Source: an uncultured Selenomonadales bacterium
Lineage (GTDB): Bacteria > Bacillota > Negativicutes > DSM-1736 > Dendrosporobacteraceae
Assembly (NCBI GenBank): GCA_946407015.1
Contig: CAMJML010000007.1
Coordinates: 62,001 to 126,000, forward strand
Length of the DNA stretch: 64,000 nt
Direction of reading: 5' to 3'
Position numbers and translations under genes: made by a program. Of the stretch, positions 17,232 through 26,589 are shown piece after piece. How positions within the stretch are numbered: the first letter of the stretch is position 1; the number at the start of each line of letters is the position of its first letter. The notes beneath the pieces are model-generated. The model made no database searches. It was not told where the DNA came from and saw only the letters and a program-made list of their open reading frames with translations.

Positions 17232-18428
17232 ATGGCGAAAATGCTGTCACTTATAACCACAATTCCTTTTGGCCTGTTGATGATAGCCTGTATAGCTTAT
17301 TGGCAAACTCCAATAACTCACCCAACTGCGACGGGAATTTATCCTTTTTCCTATGCCGTTTATGCGGCTGGCATGCTGTTAAGCTGGTGGTTTAATCGCA
17401 GCCGAATCTTTTTTATGTTACTGATCATTGCGCTGGCACAATTCACTCTTAGTGAGCTGGCGGCAACCATGATTGGAGCTGTAGTCTATACTCGAAACAT
17501 TTATCCTATCATTGCGCTGTTGTTGCCAATCAATATCGGTGTTTTCTTTTTGCTGAAAGAGCGGGGAATTTTTAATGGCTGGGGTTTAACCCGTTTTGGT
17601 TTCATTTTGCTGCAAAGCGTTTATATTGCGGTTGCGGTCATTACCAATGATGACCTGTTGCTTCATCTTTTTCAAAAAGAGGTTTTGGGCCAGACTCTGC
17701 CTATGCCAACACCGTTGCCGCAGCCGTCTGTTCTAGCCTACTGCGGACTAGCTGTCTTCTTGCTGCTGCAGCAAATGAGACAGCAGACTTATTTAGGCAG
17801 TGCTTGTGGTGCTGCTTTGACAGCGACCTTAATAGGCTTGCACATAAAAGCAGAACCGGTTGTTATTCCTGCTTTCTTTTCTGTCGCCGGTATTATTTTG
17901 ATCATTGCGGTTATTCAGGATTCTTACTCGATGGCTTATCTGGATGAGTTAACCGGGTTACCTGCCCGCCGGGCACTCAAGGAGGATTTGCTAAAATTAA
18001 GTGGTGATTATACCATTGCGATGGTGGATATCGATTTTTTTAAAAAATTTAATGATACTTATGGTCATGATACCGGTGATGATGTTTTGCGATTAGTAGC
18101 ATCTGTACTGAAAACCGTTACCGGAGGAGGAAAAGCTTTTCGGTACGGCGGTGAGGAGTTTACGATTCTATTTCCGAAAACGAATGTAGCTGAGGCTTTA
18201 CCACATTTGGATCATTTACGGGCGTCAATTGAAAAGTGTCCGTATGCCTACAAGAAAAAAAGCGAGAACCGCACTAAGAAACAGGCCGCGAAACAACTGT
18301 TTGTAACGATTAGTATTGGGGTAGCAGAACGCAGTGAAAAATACCGGCAGCCGAATGAAGTTATCAAGGCCGCTGATAAAGCACTCTATCGGGCTAAGAA
18401 AAAGGGGCGTAATTGTGTCAGTAAATAA
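17232..18428 (+). CDS. Membrane diguanylate cyclase (GGDEF)
   Basis: The 398-residue protein has about seven to eight hydrophobic segments in the first 230 residues and then a GGDEF domain. The active-site loop is RYGGEEF, an active variant; DELTGLPARRAL, MVDIDFFKKFNDTYGHDTGDD and a degenerate I-site region are visible. It makes cyclic di-GMP from GTP in response to an unknown membrane signal. ATG 17232 is chosen because GAAAGGG lies 10 nt upstream and the promoter is just before; the frame is open to 17079 without a site. It stands alone. Confidence 0.9.
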   Translation: MAKMLSLITTIPFGLLMIACIAYWQTPITHPTATGIYPFSYAVYAAGMLLSWWFNRSRIFFMLLIIALAQFTLSELAATMIGAVVYTRNIYPIIALLLPINIGVFFLLKERGIFNGWGLTRFGFILLQSVYIAVAVITNDDLLLHLFQKEVLGQTLPMPTPLPQPSVLAYCGLAVFLLLQQMRQQTYLGSACGAALTATLIGLHIKAEPVVIPAFFSVAGIILIIAVIQDSYSMAYLDELTGLPARRALKEDLLKLSGDYTIAMVDIDFFKKFNDTYGHDTGDDVLRLVASVLKTVTGGGKAFRYGGEEFTILFPKTNVAEALPHLDHLRASIEKCPYAYKKKSENRTKKQAAKQLFVTISIGVAERSEKYRQPNEVIKAADKALYRAKKKGRNCVSK

Positions 18429-18520
18429 GCTCATCATGTTGCCGTGGGGGATTGCTATGTAAACCTTGTTTTTGCTCCCTGTTTCATTGCGGCTGATACA
18501 AACGCGACGAGGGAGAACGC

Positions 18521-19432
18521 ATGAAAATTAATCGATTGCTTGAGATTATGACCCTCTTACTAAATAAGGGGACTGTAACTGCCAGGGAATTGGCAGAGCG
18601 GTTTGAGGTATCCACAAGGACGATTTATCGGGATATTGATGATTTGTCTGCAGCCGGCGTGCCGATATATACGAATAAAGGAAATGGTGGCGGGATATCT
18701 CTGCTTGAAAACTATGCAATCAGTAGTACTCTCATTTCGCCTCGGGAAAGCGAGGGCTTACTGTTGGCGGTTAAGACGCTGCAGGCGACGCAATATCCTG
18801 AGCTGGATAGGGTGCTTGAGAAGTTAGGGGCAATTTTTAAAGATAGCTTGCAGCATAATTGGGTTGAGGTGGATTTTTCACCATGGGGCAGTTTGCCGGA
18901 TGAAAAAAATAAATTTGCTGAAATCAAGCAGGCTATGTTGCAGCGACAAGTCATCCAGTTTGATTATGTTAATAACGAGGGCAGTAAAAGTTCCCGCCGG
19001 ATCGAACCGACCAAGTTAATCTTTAAGAGCAATGCCTGGTATTTATACGGTTTTTGTCTTCAGCGCCAGGAATATCGCACATTTAGGATTTCACGGCTGA
19101 AAAACTTGTTTGTTAGGCAAGAAAAATTTGAACCAAAGGCCGACTTAGCATCAGCACAAGCTAAACCTGAGGTTTCTGCGCAAAAAATGATTGAAGTTAC
19201 CTTACACTTTCAGGCCAATGTGGCGAACCGGCTCTATGATTATTTTGATGATGCTTATATTACAAAACAGTCTGATGGAAGTTTTCTGCTTACGGTTTTA
19301 TTGCCTGCCGGGGAATGGTTGTACAGCTATATCTTATCATTTGGTGGTTTTGCAGAGGTATTGGAACCCGAATCGATCAGGCAAATCATTGGCGACCGGC
19401 TTAAGCAAGCCTGTCAGTTGTATGAAAAATAA
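18521..19432 (+). CDS. WYL-domain transcriptional regulator (YafY/DeoR-like)
   Basis: The 303-residue protein starts with an HTH_11 domain (LLNKGTVTARELAERFEVSTRTIYRDIDDLSAAGVP) and has a central WYL domain with RRIEPTKLIFKSNAWYLYGFC followed by the C-terminal WCX extension. WYL regulators often bind nucleic-acid or small ligands and control stress or defence genes. GAGGGAG precedes the ATG. It ends in a terminator and has no clear target; the divergent or convergent neighbours are a cyclase and an MBL hydrolase. Confidence 0.88.
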   Translation: MKINRLLEIMTLLLNKGTVTARELAERFEVSTRTIYRDIDDLSAAGVPIYTNKGNGGGISLLENYAISSTLISPRESEGLLLAVKTLQATQYPELDRVLEKLGAIFKDSLQHNWVEVDFSPWGSLPDEKNKFAEIKQAMLQRQVIQFDYVNNEGSKSSRRIEPTKLIFKSNAWYLYGFCLQRQEYRTFRISRLKNLFVRQEKFEPKADLASAQAKPEVSAQKMIEVTLHFQANVANRLYDYFDDAYITKQSDGSFLLTVLLPAGEWLYSYILSFGGFAEVLEPESIRQIIGDRLKQACQLYEK

Positions 19433-19467
19433 TGGTCGTAGTACATATCGTAGGATCTAAAAAGTGG

Positions 19468-19508
19468 AAGGGGAACAAATTGTTTGTAAGCCAATTTGTT
19501 CCCTTTTT
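19468..19508. terminator. Intrinsic terminator after the WYL regulator
   Basis: A 15-bp stem (19468-19482 with 19492-19506, one G-U) is followed by T-residues. It lies between convergent genes. Confidence 0.85.
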
Positions 19509-19547
19509 GTCATAAGGTGGATTTGGTTAGAAGGATGAGGTTCACAT

Positions 19548-20438
19548 TTAGATATAACTCCAATGGAATTTTTGATCATCGTGTGTTACTGTACCGACCG
19601 AACTATTAGGGAAATGGGAACAGAAGATCGTTGGTTTTCGTCTTGAAGCATACTCTAATACCCACAGACGTGAGGCAATTGCCTGTTCGGAAAACGTGTC
19701 ATAAATAGAATTTAGATTCGGGTAACGCACCTGGAGCGGGTGGTGTAAAAGATCACCGATAAAAAGGGCCTCTTGACCGCAGGAAGAAAGACTAATCGTT
19801 GCATGATCAATGCTATGCCCGGCGGTTGGCATAAAAGAGAGGCCGTCTATCCATTCGCTGCCGTCAACTGCAATCATATCAGCGAGGCCTGCTTGAATAA
19901 GCGGAATAATGCTATCCTGCTGTGCAATAACGCTTGTCTTATTTCGTGGGATATGGTTGATTGGGTTGTTATAGTACTCATATTCTGTTTTTGAAAATAC
20001 ATATCTGGCGTTAGGAAAAGTAGGTACCCAGTTCCCCTCTTTCAGGCAGGTATTCCAGCCAACATGGTCCACATGTAAATGGGTCATAAGCACATAGTCG
20101 ACATTCTCAGGTTTTACACCTAAGGCTTGAAGTTTATCCAAATAAGGCAGGCTGAGTTGATGAAAGGCGGGTGTAAAAGGTCTGTTTTTATTGCTGCCGA
20201 CTCCGGTATCGATCAGAATAACATGCCGGGGGGTTCGGATTAGCCAGCTATGTACGCTCAGGATAACGTGCTGATGGGTTTCGTCCATGGTTCCCGGCGG
20301 CAGCCAGCTAAGGGAATCTGATAAAAGTTCGGAGTTCCAGTTTGGAAATAACTCTGCCGGTGTCGTTTGCTTGAGCAGCAGTTCACTGATGCAGGTGATG
20401 ACCATATTACCGATTTGATAACTTTTCTCATTTAGCAT
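19548..20438 (-). CDS. MBL-fold hydrolase, lactonase-like
   Basis: The 296-residue protein has MTHLHVDHVGWN (HxHxDH), AGHSIDHATISL and FIGDLLHHPLQ. This order and the long N-terminal region (ILIDTGVGSNKNRP) resemble the AHL-lactonase/AttM-like and organophosphate-hydrolase-like branch of MBL proteins. The real substrate is unknown; lactone hydrolysis is only a guess from similarity. No signal peptide is seen. GAGGGAT lies before the ATG. It is monocistronic and divergent from the LUD gene. Confidence 0.85.
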   Translation of the reverse strand: MLNEKSYQIGNMVITCISELLLKQTTPAELFPNWNSELLSDSLSWLPPGTMDETHQHVILSVHSWLIRTPRHVILIDTGVGSNKNRPFTPAFHQLSLPYLDKLQALGVKPENVDYVLMTHLHVDHVGWNTCLKEGNWVPTFPNARYVFSKTEYEYYNNPINHIPRNKTSVIAQQDSIIPLIQAGLADMIAVDGSEWIDGLSFMPTAGHSIDHATISLSSCGQEALFIGDLLHHPLQVRYPNLNSIYDTFSEQAIASRLWVLEYASRRKPTIFCSHFPNSSVGTVTHDDQKFHWSYI

Positions 20439-20696
20439 GATGATCCCTCCATTACGTTAATAGTAGCATAGGGATATGATGGAATTAAAGATAAAAGAGT
20501 ACTGTAAACCTCCGCATTTCATGAGCTGCCTAGTTCGGAATGAATAGCGATAGGAGAAGTTTGAATAGTTTCTTAATAGTGACTATCCTACAATTAAGTG
20601 CCTACTTGCGCTTGCAGCCTGTACTTTCTATGATTGAATCATAGTTTAGCCTTGGCCTTTGTAAGGCGGAAAAACGATCATCAGGAGGAGAAATGT

Positions 20697-21335
20697 ATGG
20701 AAGTAAAAGCATGGCATAATGAAACAAACGGAAAAAAGGTTGTTGATGCATTAATCAAGAATGAGTTTGATGCTCGATACGTTTTCACCACGGCAGAAGC
20801 CGCTGATTTTATTATGAGTTTTGTCGAACCAGGTACGAAAGTTGGCTTTGGGGGTTCGATGACTATTAACGGAATGGGAATTCAAGGCCAAGTTGAAAAA
20901 GCAGGCGGAATTGTTTTAGATCATGGTGTACCCGGACTTTCACGGGAAGAGCGGGTAGCCATTGCCCGGCAGGAGATGCTCAGCGATTTATATCTGTGCA
21001 GTAGTAACGCCATTACCCTTGATGGCAGGCTGGTGAATATTGACGGCATGGGCAACCGGGTAAGTGCAATGAGCTTTGGGCCGAAGAAAGTGATTGTTGC
21101 AATCAGTGTGGATAAGATCTGCAAAGATGAGCAGGATGCATTTTTAAGAATTGAAAGAATCGCCGCTCCGATGAATAACCAGCGGATTGGCATGCCCAAT
21201 CCCTGTACCAAGACAGGCACTTGCCTGCAATGCCAGACCAACACCAGAATATGCCGGGTTTATTCTGTATTGCGGAAAAAACCAATGGCTAGCGATTTAA
21301 CTGTTGTGATTATTGGTGAAAGTGCCGGATATTAA
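20697..21335 (+). CDS. LUD-domain protein (lactate utilization, LutC/YkgG family)
   Basis: The 212-residue protein matches the stand-alone LUD (DUF162) family: an Asn/Ala-rich start with FDARYVFTTAEAADFI, GFGGSMTINGMGI, and a C-terminal Cys-rich stretch (NPCTKTGTCLQCQ) before the final VVIIGE. Related LutB and LutC act in lactate oxidation; stand-alone members in anaerobes have no proven role. The C-x5-C-x2-C pattern could bind metal. AGGAGGAG precedes the ATG. It ends in a strong terminator. Confidence 0.87.
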   Translation: MEVKAWHNETNGKKVVDALIKNEFDARYVFTTAEAADFIMSFVEPGTKVGFGGSMTINGMGIQGQVEKAGGIVLDHGVPGLSREERVAIARQEMLSDLYLCSSNAITLDGRLVNIDGMGNRVSAMSFGPKKVIVAISVDKICKDEQDAFLRIERIAAPMNNQRIGMPNPCTKTGTCLQCQTNTRICRVYSVLRKKPMASDLTVVIIGESAGY

Positions 21336-21345
21336 GCAAACAATG

Positions 21346-21400
21346 AAAAACTGCAATGCCAGGTGCGCTGTTTTACGGCAACCTGGCTGTTGCAGTTTTT
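21346..21400 (+). terminator. Intrinsic terminator of the LUD gene
   Basis: Arms at 21346-21364 and 21381-21400 pair over about 18 bp with a small bulge, with a T-run in the right arm. Confidence 0.85.
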
Positions 21401-21662
21401 CTGTGTCAATACCGATTGGCCTATGCTGAGGGATCACCCATAGCAATTGGAGCAGTTCTCAGATTCCCATTCAGGCGTAAATGCTCTTGCAGCGGGATAA
21501 ATGGCGGTCATATCTTTGGCAGCTCTCAAACAATTAATTTTGACCAGGAAAACTTTTTTTTCTTGAAAGGCAGGATTTTCTGACTTTCATTTTAAAAATA
21601 AAGGTAAGATTAGATTGCCGGTTAGCCTGACAATCTATTTATAAAACGATAGGAGGACTAGG
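21401..21662. other. Intergenic stretch without a supported gene
   Basis: No reading frame here has a ribosome site. Near the right end a small hairpin (AGATTG/CAATCT, about 21611-21635) lies in the leader of the next gene. No other signal is recognised. Confidence 0.5.
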
Positions 21663-22124
21663 ATGCGAAGTGTTCGCGATTCCAACAAACAAATTACTTG
21701 TGATGAAGCAATGCATCTTTTGACTCAGGGGGAATATGGTGTGCTTTCTACCGTTGACCGGGATGGTCAGCCGTATGGTGTGCCTTTGAACTATGTAGTC
21801 TTAGACGATGCCATTTATGTACATTGTGCGCTTGTAGGCCACAAGCTAGAGAATATTGCCGATAATCATAATGTCTGCTTTACTGTGGTTGGAACATCAC
21901 AAATTGTTGCCAGTGCATTTACCGCAGCTTATGAAAGTGTGGTTGTGTTCGGAACGGCTAGTTTGGCCGCTGAATCTGAGAAAGTGAATATGCTGCAGCA
22001 GTTGATTAGAAAATACAGTGCTGGATTTGAGGAGAAAGGACAGAAGGTCATTGAGGCCTTCAAAGATAAGTGCGCCGTTGTTCGAATCGATATTAGGCAT
22101 ATCACAGGAGTGCGGAAAAAATAG
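21663..22124 (+). CDS. NimA-like flavin-binding pyridoxamine oxidase-family protein
   Basis: The 153-residue split-barrel protein has the order of the NimA/5-nitroimidazole-reductase-like group: EAMHLLTQGEYGVLSTVDRDGQPYGVPLNYV, then IYVHCALVGHKLENI with the conserved His and Lys, and FTVVGTSQIVASAF. It probably binds FMN or heme-like cofactors and reduces small compounds. The end (VRIDIRHITGVRKK) is the usual closing strand. AGGAGGAC precedes the ATG. The exporter gene downstream begins 87 nt later, so the two may share a transcript. Confidence 0.85.
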   Translation: MRSVRDSNKQITCDEAMHLLTQGEYGVLSTVDRDGQPYGVPLNYVVLDDAIYVHCALVGHKLENIADNHNVCFTVVGTSQIVASAFTAAYESVVVFGTASLAAESEKVNMLQQLIRKYSAGFEEKGQKVIEAFKDKCAVVRIDIRHITGVRKK

Positions 22125-22211
22125 TTGAACGCGTGACTATTGGTAACGTTCAGACGTCCAAATTCCGTGGTAAAGTAAGAATTTTGATCCATCCTATTGA
22201 GGTGAAGAAAC

Positions 22212-22874
22212 TTGCCATTTTCATTTGGTGAACTATATGCCTATGTGAGTATTGTCGCTTTATTGGTCATGATTCCTGGCCCGAATACCATTTTGGTTAT
22301 GCAATCGGTTGGCACCAGTGGGCGGCAGGCCGGTTTTTTAAACGTACTAGGGATTGTAACAGCCGTCTATTTAAATGCGTTGATATCCATTTTAGGCTTG
22401 TCCTTTATCGTGCTGCAGTCAACAGAGCTATACCAGTATATGAAGCTGTTGGGAGCAGGCTATATGGTCTATTTGGGATTAAGCAGCATGATAGCGGCCT
22501 GCGGCTTTAGCCGGTGTAAGCAACTGCCAGCGGCGGATGAAGGGCTTCAATCCGCCGGGATACCGAGTGAAGGTAGCCGGTTTGCCTGTTACTCAAAAGG
22601 GGTATTGACCGGAGTGTTAAATCCTAAATCAGCTCTGTTTTTTTTAGCTTTTTTCCCCCAGTTCATGCATCCGGACGGTAATATCATTCTTCAATCCGTC
22701 ATTCTGACGATATTTTATTCACTGGTTTCTGCCGTATGGTACAGCCTCTTAGTTTTATTCATGAGTAAACTTCGTGGTTTTTTCTCGCAGCAGGATATTC
22801 AAGTCTGGTTTAGGACGATAACGGGCGTAGTTTTGGTGGGGATGGGAGTACGCTTAGCCCTACAAGACAGGTGA
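22212..22874 (+). CDS. LysE/RhtB family amino-acid exporter
   Basis: The 220-residue membrane protein has about six hydrophobic segments and the family's MIPGPNTILVMQSVGTSGRQAGF motif near the N-terminus, with GVLTGVLNPKSALFFLAFFPQF in the middle. RhtB-type proteins export homoserine, threonine or other amino acids by proton exchange. The start is TTG at 22212 with AGGTG 7 nt upstream; no in-frame ATG is near. A linker (about 95-120) is longer than in E. coli RhtB. Confidence 0.9.
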   Translation: MPFSFGELYAYVSIVALLVMIPGPNTILVMQSVGTSGRQAGFLNVLGIVTAVYLNALISILGLSFIVLQSTELYQYMKLLGAGYMVYLGLSSMIAACGFSRCKQLPAADEGLQSAGIPSEGSRFACYSKGVLTGVLNPKSALFFLAFFPQFMHPDGNIILQSVILTIFYSLVSAVWYSLLVLFMSKLRGFFSQQDIQVWFRTITGVVLVGMGVRLALQDR

Positions 22875-23134
22875 TTTTCTATCAATGAGCTTTCTGGCTA
22901 TCGCTAGGAAGCTTGTTGTTTGTGCTTACCGTTCCAAAGTTGTAGCTTATTGATTGACATTGGTTATTGGTACCATGATAAGATGATCATGGGGAAAACG
23001 TTTACGAATTGTAATAGAGAATAGGGTAGTACGATCTTTGCAGTAAATACTGTCAGATTGGAGATAATAAAAAAGTAAATTCCTTAGTCAGTCCATAAAA
23101 AGAAAGACTGTACGAAAATACAAGGAGGGTGAGC

Positions 23135-23758
23135 ATGGAGCTGGAACATCCTGAATGGCTGCAATGGCACACAGGGCAGCAGACCTTATATGGGTACAAT
23201 CAAAACTGGTATCAAACTTCTTTTCAGCGGACCAGAGGCTGTGGCCCTACAGCGGCTGCTATGCTGCTTCTCTACGTAAACCGGCGTGAAAAAGAGCCCT
23301 TGCCCTATCGGAGCGATAGTCTTGCTGCAATTATCCGCGTGCTGGAAAATGTCTGGAATTTTATTACTCCGGGGAGGTTTTTAGGGCTAAGCAGTACGAA
23401 GAAATTCTGTAAAGGTATGGCACAGCTATTGCGACATTACGGAATGAGTTGGCAGTCGAAAAGACTAAGCATACCGTTATTTCATTTTAGACGTCCTTCA
23501 CTAACGCAGGTAGTTCAGTTTCTGGAAGCGGGAATGGCTGCGGATTGTCCAATTGCCTTTTTGAACCTACATAAAGGAAAAGTGCGTGCGATGGACAGTT
23601 GGCACTGGACGGTATTGGTAGCCTTAAATTATGATGCTGTCCAAAATTGCTATTGGGCTACCTGTTATGATGGAGGCCGTACCATTACTTTTGATTTAGG
23701 GCTATGGCTGAAAACCACCTTATTTGGAGGCGGCTTTGTTTATATCACCACAGCATAA
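23135..23758 (+). CDS. Peptidase C39-like cytoplasmic protein of unknown function
   Basis: The 207-residue protein carries a cysteine-peptidase pattern: RGCGPTAAAMLL near residue 33 (Cys with following GPTAAA, as in C39-like and papain-like wall or bacteriocin peptidases), and later SWHWTVLVAL (His) with an Asp in YDGG. No signal peptide or membrane segment is seen, which is unusual for the family. ATG 23135 follows AAGGAGGG; a GTG at 23129 overlaps that site. The next gene (62 nt downstream) is a secreted amidase, so a wall-related role is possible but unproved. Confidence 0.65.
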   Translation: MELEHPEWLQWHTGQQTLYGYNQNWYQTSFQRTRGCGPTAAAMLLLYVNRREKEPLPYRSDSLAAIIRVLENVWNFITPGRFLGLSSTKKFCKGMAQLLRHYGMSWQSKRLSIPLFHFRRPSLTQVVQFLEAGMAADCPIAFLNLHKGKVRAMDSWHWTVLVALNYDAVQNCYWATCYDGGRTITFDLGLWLKTTLFGGGFVYITTA

Positions 23759-23820
23759 TGCATCCGGGTATCTTATGGTTAGGTTCGATTGTTCCAATAG
23801 AATAACAAGGAGAGGGAATA

Positions 23821-24873
23821 ATGAAGAACGGCTTAGCTCAAGCAGGATGTTGGATGGTGCGGATTATGATTCTGGTTTTACTTCTGGCAGGCAGCTGGCC
23901 TACCCCTGTCTTCGCTGAAATTGGTGACAGCAAAGCGAAAATTGAAGCTCAATTTGGCGCTGCTGATCTTGTTCAGGACGCCGGCAGCCGGATTTGGCAT
24001 AAAGAAGACTGGAAGCAAGATCAACATGGTATCGCTTATGGCTACTTAAACAATAAGCAGGATTGGCAGGAGACTCGCTGGTTTGAATACAATGAACAGG
24101 GGCGAGTGGTCAAAGAAACGGTGTTATTTGGCAAGAGAATCCGGATCCGAAATTTTGAGCAATACTTTGGCGAAATGCATGCCGCTCTTACGGCTAATAC
24201 AAGTATTGTATTTACTGTTCCTTTTTATTCCGGGGAGCGATTGGGGGCTGTTGTGCCTACGAAGCAAGGAAAGTTAAATTATATTCAGTTCTTTACCGTC
24301 CCTGATCAGACAAAAATCAATATGCATACCCAAATAAGCGGTTTTGAAATCACAGCCATAACGGCACCAACAGTCAAGGCGAATTTGGCCGGAATTTGGC
24401 GGCAAACAGATAATTATTTTAGAAATAATTTATATTTTTCGGAGCCTTTGATGCCAAGGGCTATGACCGATATGATCGTCATACACCATACGGCTAAGGA
24501 TGACATGTCGCTGGCCGATATTCATGAATTGCATTTGACCAAAGGTTGGGCTGGCATTGCTTATCATAAGGTTATTTTGGCGGATGGCAGTATCCAGGAA
24601 GGAAGGCCTGAGCAGATGATCGGTGCGCACGCATTGGGGGCCAATCCTCGCAGTATTGGAATTGTCGTCGATGGTGATTTTGAAGAAAAGCCACCGACGA
24701 AAGCCCAAATGGATACTCTGGTAAGACTAACGGGTGAATTAATGGACAAATATCATATTCCGCTTGCTCATGTAGTACCTCACCGTGAAGTGACACCGGG
24801 TACAAGTTGTCCGGGTGCAAAATTTCCATGGGCCGAACTTGTGATGCGGCTGCAGGCCAGAAAACAGAACTAG
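23821..24873 (+). CDS. Secreted N-acetylmuramoyl-L-alanine amidase (Amidase_2)
   Basis: The 350-residue protein has a signal segment (about 10-31) and an N-terminal region of about 180 residues of unknown fold (possibly Omp-lipoprotein/SmpA-like, with AKIEAQFGAADLV). The C-terminal Amidase_2/PGRP domain shows zinc ligands in VIHHTA, VVPHREV and GTSCPG. It cleaves the amide bond between MurNAc and L-alanine in peptidoglycan. AAGGAGAGG lies before the ATG. It forms a likely unit with the C39-like gene upstream and ends in a strong terminator. Confidence 0.9.
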   Translation: MKNGLAQAGCWMVRIMILVLLLAGSWPTPVFAEIGDSKAKIEAQFGAADLVQDAGSRIWHKEDWKQDQHGIAYGYLNNKQDWQETRWFEYNEQGRVVKETVLFGKRIRIRNFEQYFGEMHAALTANTSIVFTVPFYSGERLGAVVPTKQGKLNYIQFFTVPDQTKINMHTQISGFEITAITAPTVKANLAGIWRQTDNYFRNNLYFSEPLMPRAMTDMIVIHHTAKDDMSLADIHELHLTKGWAGIAYHKVILADGSIQEGRPEQMIGAHALGANPRSIGIVVDGDFEEKPPTKAQMDTLVRLTGELMDKYHIPLAHVVPHREVTPGTSCPGAKFPWAELVMRLQARKQN

Positions 24874-24881
24874 ATGGAAAC

Positions 24882-24926
24882 AAAACAGGCAGTGATCGGT
24901 ACCTTAGACCGATCACTGCCTGTTTT
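24882..24926 (+). terminator. Intrinsic terminator of the amidase gene
   Basis: A perfect 19-bp stem (24882-24900 with 24908-24926) has a 7-nt loop and a T-run in the right arm. Confidence 0.92.
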
Positions 24927-25063
24927 AGAAGGTTGGTTTCATGGCAAGTGAGCAATGGCAGTGTGTTTTTAGATACTAGCATACCAATAAGTAGGTACTT
25001 GCTGATTGGGCTGGCACCGCCTATGATGATAATAAATGAAGCTATTTCACAGGAGGCATGAGG

Positions 25064-25621
25064 ATGAAAACAATTGTCGCTCTTAATGGGAGTCCCCGTA
25101 TGTATGGCAGTACAGCGGCCTTAATTCAGGAGATCAGCAAAGGAACAAGGGAACGTGGTGCTCAGGTAACGTTATGCCATCTGAATGAAATGAGTATCAA
25201 GGGGTGTCAAAGCTGCTATGCCTGCAAGACGGAAGGCCGTTGTATTTTGCAGGATGATATGCAAACTTTGTACGACGAGATTGCCAATGCCCATGCGCTC
25301 ATTTTTGCTACACCGGTATACATGTGGCAGATGACGGCTCAATTAAAGCTGGCAGTCGACCGGTTGTATCCTTTTTTAAAACCGGATTACTCCAGCCATC
25401 TGGCTCCGGGCAAAAAAGTCTTGCTTGCCGTAACACAAGGCCGGCCTGATACTTCGATGTTCCACCACTATTTCGAGCATGCCGGTAAGAATTTGGCCTT
25501 TTTGGGTTTTGGCGAGGTGAATATTTTGATTGCCGGCGGAACACACAAACCCGAAGATTTGCTTAGTCAGGACGCTATATTGGAGGATGCCAGGAGATGG
25601 GGGCACTGGCTTGCCGAGTAA
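25064..25621 (+). CDS. Iron-sulfur flavoprotein (Isf-like) / NADPH-dependent FMN reductase family
   Basis: The 185-residue flavodoxin-like protein begins with VALNGSPRMYGSTAALI, the FMN phosphate loop. The motif GCQSCYACKTEGRC is C-x2-C-x2-C-x5-C, the compact cluster motif of iron-sulfur flavoproteins of anaerobes. ATPVYMWQMTAQLK is the FMN-binding loop that follows. Family members pass electrons from ferredoxin to oxygen species or unknown acceptors. ATG 25064 is preferred to ATG 25058 because AGGAGG is only 1 nt from the latter. Confidence 0.85.
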   Translation: MKTIVALNGSPRMYGSTAALIQEISKGTRERGAQVTLCHLNEMSIKGCQSCYACKTEGRCILQDDMQTLYDEIANAHALIFATPVYMWQMTAQLKLAVDRLYPFLKPDYSSHLAPGKKVLLAVTQGRPDTSMFHHYFEHAGKNLAFLGFGEVNILIAGGTHKPEDLLSQDAILEDARRWGHWLAE

Positions 25622-25655
25622 GCCGCTCTGCGCAGGAAAAAGTTGGGTATGAAAA

Positions 25656-25688
25656 AGCGGCCGCTCTTCTTTTGAAAGAGTGGCCGCT
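25656..25688. terminator. Bidirectional terminator between convergent genes
   Basis: A 13-bp GC-rich stem (25656-25668 with 25676-25688, one G-U) lies between the flavoprotein and yidC genes, with T-rich sequence on one side and A-rich on the other. Confidence 0.85.
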
Positions 25689-25695
25689 GCATATT

Positions 25696-26334
25696 TTAAC
25701 TCGAGGCCTGCTGACTGGCAAGCGGCTTACGGAATAACAGCCATTGCTGGGCAATCTGGAAAAGATTGCTTACCACCCAGTATAACCCTAACCCTGCCGG
25801 GAAGCGCATCGCCATGTAGCCGATAAATAAAGGCATGATCAGGATGAGTTTGTTTTGGTTGGAGCCGGCTATGGTTTGTTGCGAGGAAATATAAGTTGTG
25901 ATTGCTGCCAAAATAGGAAGAATGTAAAACGGGTCGGTATTTGCCAAATTCTTGATCCAGAGGAAATGGGGTTGACTGACGTAGTTGAAATTTTTAATCG
26001 TGTAAAAAATGCCGGACAAAAAAGGCATCTGGATGAGTAATGGAAAACAGCCTCCGAAAGGTTTTACCCCTGATTCCCGATAGAGCATGGCAACTTTATA
26101 TTGCTGCTTGGATTTATTCTCTTTGTATTTTTCCCGGATTTCTTGAATCTGAGGATTAAGGTCACGCAAGCGCTGCATGGATTTAACCTGTTTTAGTGTA
26201 AACGGAAAGAGTAGCATCTTAATGGAGATGGTCAAGAAAATGATGGCTACACCGTAGTTTGGAAATCCTAACTTACTGGTAAGATGATAAAAAAAGGTGA
26301 GCATGGTCTGTATGAAGCTGCTTAAATGTCCCAA
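25696..26334 (-). CDS. yidC: YidC/Oxa1 family membrane protein insertase
   Basis: The 212-residue protein is the short Gram-positive-type YidC core, with about five membrane segments, the KMLLFPFTLKQVKSMQRL stretch and FPLLIQMPFLSGIFYTI. It inserts proteins into the cytoplasmic membrane, with or without Sec. No lipobox or signal peptide is apparent. The start is a TTG at 26334 with AAGGAAGG upstream. It stands apart from the usual rnpA-rpmH-jag neighbourhood, so it is probably a second copy. Confidence 0.9.
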   Translation of the reverse strand: MGHLSSFIQTMLTFFYHLTSKLGFPNYGVAIIFLTISIKMLLFPFTLKQVKSMQRLRDLNPQIQEIREKYKENKSKQQYKVAMLYRESGVKPFGGCFPLLIQMPFLSGIFYTIKNFNYVSQPHFLWIKNLANTDPFYILPILAAITTYISSQQTIAGSNQNKLILIMPLFIGYMAMRFPAGLGLYWVVSNLFQIAQQWLLFRKPLASQQASS

Positions 26335-26589
26335 TGGAGGATACCTTCCTTATTTAAATTTTATTATGAGATTTAGAGTTCATCAAAATACAATAGAATG
26401 ATTCATTCAACAAGAAGCGGATAAATCCTTTAAAGGCTTTGATAGAATAAAATTGCCAATCAATCAGGATAATCTATTTTCCCTTCTGTGGTACGATAGT
26501 TGTTTTAGGCTGCCATGGGCAGATTGTTGCCGGTGGTTTTTTTGTTCTGACCGGAAGCATTCGTTCTTACTTTGGTTTGGCAAGTCTTC

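Noticed and set aside
21356-21583. 75-codon plus-strand frame after the LUD gene
   Set aside because: It starts inside the terminator hairpin, lacks a ribosome site and has no recognisable motif.
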